Of a stretch of DNA of 64,000 bases, positions 59,077 to 64,000 are shown piece after piece. This DNA comes from Armatimonadota bacterium. Its GTDB lineage: Bacteria > Armatimonadota > Chthonomonadetes > Chthonomonadales > CAJBBX01. Position numbers and translations under genes: made by a program. Below the pieces are notes generated by a model. The model was not told the origin of the DNA. It saw nothing but the letters and a program-made list of their open reading frames with translations, and did no database searches. The stretch spans positions 1 through 64,000 of the forward strand of contig JAPLCQ010000030.1 of assembly GCA_026392115.1 (NCBI GenBank), given 5' to 3'. The first letter of the stretch is position 1, and every line of letters begins with the position of its first letter.

Positions 59077-60354
59077 ATGTCCAATCCCGTCCTCGCGTCC
59101 GCCCTCGCAGGCCTTCCCGGCCCCGACGAGCTGATCGCCCGCGCCGCCTCCCGCCAGGGCTGCGGCCCGCGCCTCAAGACGAACTCGCACATCCACCTGC
59201 CGCCCAACTTCTCGGCCTTCGACACCGTGGGGCAGGCCGTCGACAAGGCCGCCGCCGAGGGCGTCGCCGTGGTGGGCGTGAGCAACTACTACGACTACGG
59301 CGTCTACGCCGACTTCGCCGATCGCACCCGCGCCGCGGGCATCCTGCCCCTGTTCGGCACCGAGATCATCGCCTTGGTCGACGAACTGGTGCAGGCCGGC
59401 GTGCGCATCAACGACCCGGGCAACCCCGGCAAGATGTACCTCTGCGGCAAGGCCGCGGCCGCCTTCGAGCCCCTCTCACCGGAGGCGACCGAGCTGCTGC
59501 AGGTGATCCGTCAGAAGGACTCCACGCGCATGGCCGCGCTGGTCGAGCGGCTGGCCGCCATCTTCGCCGAGGCCGGGTTCGACGGCTCGCCCGACGAGGC
59601 CGCCGTAAAGGCCGGCGTCGTGAAGCGCCACGGCTGCGCGTTGGAGAGCGTCTACCTGCAGGAGCGCCACGTCTGCCAGGCCTTCCAGGAGGCGCTGGCC
59701 TATGCGCTGGAACCCGACGCCCACGTCGAGCTGCTCACTGCGGCCTACGGCGTCCCGCCCAAGGCCTCCATCGCCGAGCCCGTGGCCGAGCAGAACGAGA
59801 TTCGCTCGCAGCTCCTCAAGGCGGGCAAACCGGCGTATGTCTCCGAGACCTTCGTCGACTTCGACCACGCCCGGCGCCTCATCCTGGCCCTGGGCGGTAT
59901 CCCGTGCTACCCCATCGTGGCCGACGGCGCCAAGCCGGTCTGCCCCTTCGAGGAAGACCCCGCCAGGCTGGCCCAGGCCGTGCGCGGGCTGGGCGTCCAC
60001 TGCACCGAGTTCATCCCGGACCGCAACAGCCCCGAGACGCTGTCCGCCTACGCCCACGCCATGCGCGGAGCCGGCCTGGTGGTCACGGCGGGCACCGAGC
60101 ACAACACCCGCGACCTCATCCCCATCGAGCCCGCCTGCAAGGCCGGAGCGGCCATCCCGGACGACGTGGCGGACCTCTTCTGGGAGGGCGCCTGCGTCAT
60201 GGTGGCGCACACCTACCTCAGTCGCCACAACCGCCCGGGCTTCGTCGATGCGACCGGAACCCCGAACCCCGCCTTCGGAGACGACAACCAGCGCATCGCC
60301 TGGCACGCGGCCCTGGGCGCGGAGGTAGTGGCGGCGTACCGGCTGGGGCGATGA
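59077..60354 (+). CDS. PHP-like metal-dependent hydrolase of the sugar operon
   Basis: The 425-aa product begins with KTNSHIHLPPNFSAFDTVGQ near residue 28, an H-x-H metal motif at the start of a barrel like PHP-family phosphoesterases. It is followed by a long helical insertion (about 115-240) and ends with VTAGTEHNTRDLIPIEPACK and FWEGACVMVAHTYLSR. Proteins of this type are common in uncharacterised sugar clusters of uncultured bacteria. The ATG at 59077 follows GGGAGG. It is the last gene of the run and is followed by repeats. The substrate is unknown. Confidence 0.65.
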   Translation: MSNPVLASALAGLPGPDELIARAASRQGCGPRLKTNSHIHLPPNFSAFDTVGQAVDKAAAEGVAVVGVSNYYDYGVYADFADRTRAAGILPLFGTEIIALVDELVQAGVRINDPGNPGKMYLCGKAAAAFEPLSPEATELLQVIRQKDSTRMAALVERLAAIFAEAGFDGSPDEAAVKAGVVKRHGCALESVYLQERHVCQAFQEALAYALEPDAHVELLTAAYGVPPKASIAEPVAEQNEIRSQLLKAGKPAYVSETFVDFDHARRLILALGGIPCYPIVADGAKPVCPFEEDPARLAQAVRGLGVHCTEFIPDRNSPETLSAYAHAMRGAGLVVTAGTEHNTRDLIPIEPACKAGAAIPDDVADLFWEGACVMVAHTYLSRHNRPGFVDATGTPNPAFGDDNQRIAWHAALGAEVVAAYRLGR

Positions 60355-60360
60355 AGGGTT

Positions 60361-60385
60361 GAGGGGGTGAGGAGGTGAGGAGGTG
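60361..60385. repeat. Short GTGAGGAG microrepeat
   Basis: GAGGGGGTGAGGAGGTGAGG and the following AGGTGAAGGG form three imperfect copies of a G-rich octamer immediately after the PHP-like gene. It marks the left edge of the first palindromic array. Its meaning is unknown. Confidence 0.5.
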
Positions 60386-60400
60386 AAGGGCCTCGCCGAA

Positions 60401-60765
60401 CCGCCTTCGCCCCCGCGTCGTCCCGGCGCCCGGAGGACTCGGGCGCGGAGGCCCGAGCCACCGAACCGCGCATAGGGCTGCCCGTGCCGTCGTCCTGAAC
60501 GCGGTGAAGGACCCCGACCCCGGCGGCGCGGCGGCTTGTCCGGGGGCCTGCCCCGGTGGCTCGGGCCTCCGTGCCCGAGTCCCGCGGGTGCGGCGCCCCG
60601 CGCCGGGGGGTGCTTCGCTCTGCTCAGCACGACCGTCAAGGGACTCACTTTTCTATGGCAGAGAAGTGAGTCCCTTGAACCCTTCGCGGCGCTTGCCCTT
60701 GCGGTCGTCCTGAACGCGGTGAAGCACCCCGACCCCGGCGGCGCGGTGGCTTGCGTCAAAGGCCC
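60401..60765. repeat. Palindromic repeat array, left copy
   Basis: The array contains a first block (60401-60478), then a block starting GGTGAAGGACCCCGACCCC (about 60500-60705) and the beginning of a third (60707-60765). The block at 60555-60581 is the inverted complement of 60436-60462 with one mismatch in 27. It also contains a 43-nt hairpin at 60636-60678 with arms of 19 nt around a 5-nt loop (ATGGC). The same blocks recur at 62790-63630. No protein gene is credible here. The arrangement is a dispersed-repeat (REP-like) array. Confidence 0.75.
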
Positions 60766-60923
60766 GGCGGCCAGTCCTGTTGAGGTTGGCTCGTTGGTGC
60801 GGCGGCTGGTAACATGGATTTGCTGGCCGAACACGCAGGCAAGTCACGGTTGCTGCGCTGACCCGGGCGCGTGCTTCCGTTCAGATGGTCGTTGGAGCGA
60901 TGCCAGGAGGCGAGTGCAAACCG

Positions 60924-62720
60924 ATGTCGACGCAGCGCTACTCCGTTACACCGCACCCCATAGAGACCCTGTTGACCTGGGTGAAGTCCGGCGAGATCGC
61001 GATTCCCGAGATCCAGCGGCCATTCGTGTGGGATGCCACCAAGGTCCGGAACTTGCTCGACTCCCTCTATCAGGGCTTCCCCGTCGGCTACCTGATTGCC
61101 TGGCGCAATCCCAACGTGAAGCTGAAGGATGGCACTACGTCGTCAGGGAAGCGCACTCTGATCGACGGGCAGCAGCGTGTCACCGCACTGATGGCGGCGT
61201 TGCTGGGCCGCGAGGTCCTGACCAAGGACTACGAGACCGTACGAATCCGCATCGCATTCCATCCGCAGGAGCAGCGATTTGAGGTCGCCAACCCGGCGAT
61301 CCGCAAGGACGCCGCATGGCTCGAGGATGTGGCTGATGTCTTCTCCCCCGACGCAAGCCTGACCGAGCTGACCGATACCTACGCGGAGCGGAACCCCGAC
61401 GCCGATCGGAGGCATGTATCGCGCGTACTGGAGAAACTGCGGAAGATCATAAACAACCACGTCGGCGTCATCGAGCTGGATGAGGATCTCGACATCGAGA
61501 CCGTCACAGAGATATTTATCCGGGTCAACTCCGCTGGAACCGAGTTGTCGCAGGCCGATTTCGCCATGTCCAAGATCGCCGTCAACGAGACCTTTGGCGG
61601 CAACCTGCTGCGCAAGGCGATTGACTACTTCTGTCACCTTGCCGTAGCGCCGGAGTTCCTACCGGCAATCGTCCAGGCAGACAAGGCGTTCGCCGCCTCG
61701 GAGTTCCTGCCGAGGATGCGTTGGCTCACAGAGACGACCGACGACATCTATGACCCAACCTACACGGATATGCTGCGCGTCGCCTTCACGTCCGAGTTCG
61801 GGAGGGGACGCCTCCAGGACCTCGTGGCATTGCTGTCGGGACGCAACTTTGAGACCAAGCAGTTCGAGGAGGCCATCGCGGAGGATTCCTTCGCCAAGCT
61901 CAAACGCGGCATCCTGGCCTTCATGAGCAAGACGCACTTCGAGCGGCTGACGATGATCCTGCGGTCTGCCGGGTTCGTCACGAGCGCCCTCATCCGCGGC
62001 CAGAATGCCGTGAACTTCGCGTACATCGTCTATCTCCGCGGGCGGTCCGAGGGAATGCCGGCAGCAGCCTTGGAGCGCCTGGTACGTCGCTGGTACGCCA
62101 TGACTGTCCTTCGAGGCCGGTACACCGGGGCTCCAGAGACCGCCTTCGATGTCGACATCCGCCAAATCGAGGCCCTGGGACTGGCCACCTACACATCCGC
62201 CGTGATCGACAACGAGCTACCCGATAGCTTCTGGACGGGTATGCTCCCGCAGCTGATGGACACCTCGTCGGCGATCAGCCCCTACTTCATCGCGTACCAA
62301 GCCGCCCAGGTCAAGCTTGGCGACAAGGGCTTCCTGTCCAGAGACATACTGGTGCTTGACCTCATGCTAAACCACAGCGACGTGCACCACGTATTCCCGA
62401 CCTCACACCTCAAGTCACAGGGGCTTTCTCGTGGGAAGTACAACCAAATCGCGAATTTTGTACTTGCACAGAGCGAGATCAATATCGCGATAGGCAATAG
62501 GTCGCCCTCGGTCTACTTCGGTCAACTGGCTGAGCAGGCCCAGAGCGGCAAGGCGGTGTATGGCGGTATCACGAGCGAGGTCGATCTACGCGCGAACCTC
62601 AGGATGAACTGCATACCGGACGTGATGCTGGACGGCGACATACCGACCTATGACGCCTTTCTCTCCGAGCGCAGGCGGCTGATGGCGCTGAAGATCAAGG
62701 GCTGGTTCGAGACGCTGTAG
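60924..62720 (+). CDS. DUF262-HNH (GmrSD-like) putative defence nuclease
   Basis: The 598-aa product begins with a DUF262 domain: [10 protein letters not shown] at 28-36 and the NTPase motif DGQQR at 81-85, then [19 protein letters not shown]. The C-terminus has an HNH-like segment with His488/His489 (HHVFPTSHL), then NQIANFVL and [13 protein letters not shown]262 and HNH/DUF1524 domains are found in GmrSD-type modification-dependent restriction enzymes and other phage-defence proteins. The length and both motifs appear intact. ATG 60924 has AGGAGG at 60905-60910, 13 bases away, and ATG 60900 is an alternative. It is isolated and flanked on both sides by the same palindromic repeats, which suggests acquisition. 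Confidence 0.8.
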   Translation: MSTQRYSVTPHPIETLLTWVKSGEIAIPEIQRPFVWDATKVRNLLDSLYQGFPVGYLIAWRNPNVKLKDGTTSSGKRTLIDGQQRVTALMAALLGREVLTKDYETVRIRIAFHPQEQRFEVANPAIRKDAAWLEDVADVFSPDASLTELTDTYAERNPDADRRHVSRVLEKLRKIINNHVGVIELDEDLDIETVTEIFIRVNSAGTELSQADFAMSKIAVNETFGGNLLRKAIDYFCHLAVAPEFLPAIVQADKAFAASEFLPRMRWLTETTDDIYDPTYTDMLRVAFTSEFGRGRLQDLVALLSGRNFETKQFEEAIAEDSFAKLKRGILAFMSKTHFERLTMILRSAGFVTSALIRGQNAVNFAYIVYLRGRSEGMPAAALERLVRRWYAMTVLRGRYTGAPETAFDVDIRQIEALGLATYTSAVIDNELPDSFWTGMLPQLMDTSSAISPYFIAYQAAQVKLGDKGFLSRDILVLDLMLNHSDVHHVFPTSHLKSQGLSRGKYNQIANFVLAQSEINIAIGNRSPSVYFGQLAEQAQSGKAVYGGITSEVDLRANLRMNCIPDVMLDGDIPTYDAFLSERRRLMALKIKGWFETL

Positions 62721-62789
62721 CCCTGCCAAGCATCGTCCAACCGGGGTGGGCAGGTCGAGGCGGCGCGGCGAACTGCGGCGTCTCGCCGC

Positions 62790-63630
62790 ACCGCCTTCGC
62801 CCCCAGCGTCGTCCTGGCGCCCGGACGACTCGGGCACGGAGGCCCGAGCCACCGAACCGCGCATGGGGTCGCCCCTGCCGTCGCCCTGTACGATCAGGCG
62901 CCGACGCGCCGCGGGAGCGCAAGAAAGCGGACCGGTTGCTCCGAGCTTTCTTAGGAACGCGGTGAAGCACCCCGACTCCGGCGGCGCGGCGGCTTGTCCG
63001 GGGGCCTGCCCCGGTGGCTCGGGCCTCCGTGCCCGAGTCCCGCGGGTGCGGCGCCCCACGCCGGGGAGTCCTTCGCTCCGCTCGGCACGACCGTCAAGGG
63101 ACTCACTTTCCTATGGTAGAGAAGTGAGTCCCTTGAACCCTTCGCGGCGCTTGCCCTTGCCGTCGCCCTGTACGCGGTGAAGCACCGCGACCCCGGCGGC
63201 GCGGCGGCTTGCGTCAAAGGCCCGCGCTTCGCGACGGGGTACGAGGGTGCGGTGCAGGAGCCGGGGCGCTTCGCTCCGCTCAGCATGACCGTCAAGGGAC
63301 TCACTTTCCTATGGCAGAAAAGTGAGTCCCTTGAACCCTTCGCGGCGCTTGCGCTTGCCGTCGCCCTAAACGCAGTGAAGGACCCCGACTGCGGCGGCGC
63401 AGTGGCTTGTCCGGGGGCCTGCCCCGGTGGCTCGGACCTCCGTGCCCGAGTCCTGCGGGTGCGGCGCCCCACGCCGGGGGGCGCTTCGTTCCGCTCAGCA
63501 CGACCGTCAAGGGACTCACTTTCCTATGGCAGAGAAGTGAGTCCCTTGAACCCTTCGCGGCGCTTGCCCTTGCGGTCGTCCTGAACGCAGTGAAGGACCC
63601 CGACTCCGGCGGCGCGGTGGCTTGCCTGGC
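62790..63630. repeat. Palindromic repeat array, right copy with three hairpin units
   Basis: A block matching the start of the left array (62791-62872) is followed by tandem units of about 200 bp. Each unit carries a 43-nt hairpin with a conserved stem, at 63094-63136, 63292-63334 and 63507-63549 (spacing 198 and 215 bp). The units alternate between a form with GGCTTGTCCGGGGGCCTG and one with GGCTTGCGTCAAAGGCC. Stem sequences differ at one or two positions between copies. A unique insertion (about 62890-62955) interrupts the first block. These are the same repeats as at 60401-60765. Nothing in the interval codes for a credible protein. Confidence 0.78.
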
Positions 63631-63710
63631 CAACCCGGTGGCGCAGCCCCGTTGCGGCAGGGCGCAGAAGGCCCACCATACGCCGCCCGGGCGCATGCCA
63701 GTGCCGTGAC

Positions 63711-63746
63711 GGTGACGCCGCAGGCGCCAAAGCGCCTTGCATCACC
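63711..63746 (+). other. Two-level stem-loop upstream of the last gene
   Basis: GGTGA at 63711-63715 pairs with TCACC at 63742-63746. An inner AGGCGC/GCGCCT stem lies around a CAAA tetraloop. It lies in the about 200-bp gap between the repeats and the gene starting at 63847. It may be a leader structure. No known riboswitch was recognised. Confidence 0.3.
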
Positions 63747-63846
63747 CGACAGGCGGACTGAGAATGCATCCGAGTCACCGCCGCCTTCGGCGCGCCGACA
63801 CTTTGCCGCGCACTCCCGTTGGCCGGTGACGAGGGAGGGCATTCTG

Positions 63847-64000
63847 ATGCAAACGGCAAGAACCGGCATCCTGCTTCGAGCGCGCGCCGCCCTGGGACTG
63901 GCGGCTGTTCTCGGGCTCATGATGCTCACCGTGGGCCGCACCAACGCCCAGCTGTCGCAGAGGCTCATCTCCGACTTCGTCTCGCAACAAGGCACCACCG
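63847..64000 (+). CDS. N-terminal part of an exported protein, truncated by the window end
   Basis: ATG 63847 follows GAGGGAGGG at good distance and opens 51 codons. The basic start MQTARTGILLRARAA, a hydrophobic core LGLAAVLGLMMLTVG and TNAQLSQ form a signal peptide. Only LISDFVSQQGTT of the mature part is visible, so the family is unknown. The gene continues past the window. Confidence 0.6.
   Translation, partial: MQTARTGILLRARAALGLAAVLGLMMLTVGRTNAQLSQRLISDFVSQQGTT

Noticed and set aside
62958-63560. A CRISPR array
   Set aside because: The units are about 200 bp, contain long inverted repeats, and lack short direct repeats separated by unique spacers. No cas genes are nearby.
63177-63709. 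Small proteins translated from the repeat units (for example the frames ending in LNPSRRLPLRSS)
   Set aside because: The same text recurs in each repeat copy and in several frames, so these are by-products of the repeats rather than genes.

Overview
The window is a GC-rich (roughly two-thirds G+C), gene-dense bacterial chromosome segment. It carries short SD-led genes, many 1-4 bp start/stop overlaps, and a tRNA without an encoded CCA. Many secreted carbohydrate-active proteins, URO-D-like enzymes, a DUF6785-type membrane protein, a DUF6259-like protein and a split KdpD sensor suggest an uncultivated Armatimonadota, Planctomycetota or Lentisphaerota-like bacterium. The phylum is an inference from gene content and not proven. 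Two genes are each broken by one extra G in a GG doublet, so either assembly error or recent decay must be kept in mind.

Layout. Positions 1-3.6 kb hold the tail of a type I restriction-modification locus: the hsdS 3' end with a 139-bp tandem duplication, a four-helix-bundle/zinc-ribbon protein, and hsdR with five cysteine knuckles. Positions 3.6-9.6 kb hold a URO-D-family enzyme divergent from an SSS symporter, a secreted beta-helix protein and a heparinase II/III-like lyase. Positions 9.7-14.1 kb hold a Gly/Met/Pro-rich exported protein, an ECF sigma/anti-sigma pair, a second URO-D-like enzyme, a VUT (queuosine-precursor type) transporter and a small protein. Positions 14.2-23.5 kb hold a possible small-RNA unit and a complete kdpFABC operon whose sensor is split into a HAMP-PAS kinase and a kinase-less KdpD, with a receiver protein that lacks a recognisable DNA-binding domain. 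tRNA-Asp follows.

Positions 24.2-31.4 kb hold two multi-PAS/GAF histidine kinases around a frameshifted secreted glycosidase-like gene. Positions 31.5-39.0 kb hold a translationally coupled efflux operon, probably for copper or another soft metal: a TolC-like channel, an 801-aa adaptor with YtkA-like and cupredoxin-like end domains, an RND pump and a YHS-domain protein. Positions 39.1-47.1 kb hold two small unknown genes, a CHASE2 nucleotide cyclase, a frameshifted DUF6259-like gene, a DUF6785 membrane protein and a decayed MazEF-type toxin-antitoxin pair.

Positions 47.4-60.4 kb hold a secreted nitroreductase-like protein, a small outer-membrane barrel, and a long co-directional sugar run: SASA esterase, GH78 alpha-L-rhamnosidase, ribulokinase, L-ribulose-5-phosphate 4-epimerase, an L-fucose/L-arabinose isomerase-family protein, a zinc alcohol dehydrogenase, a YtfQ-like binding lipoprotein and a PHP-like protein. 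Together they suggest breakdown of acetylated rhamnose- and arabinose-containing plant polymers and entry of L-arabinose into the pentose phosphate pathway. Positions 60.4-63.6 kb hold two arrays of one palindromic repeat family bracketing a DUF262-HNH (GmrSD-like) putative defence gene. The window ends inside an exported protein gene.
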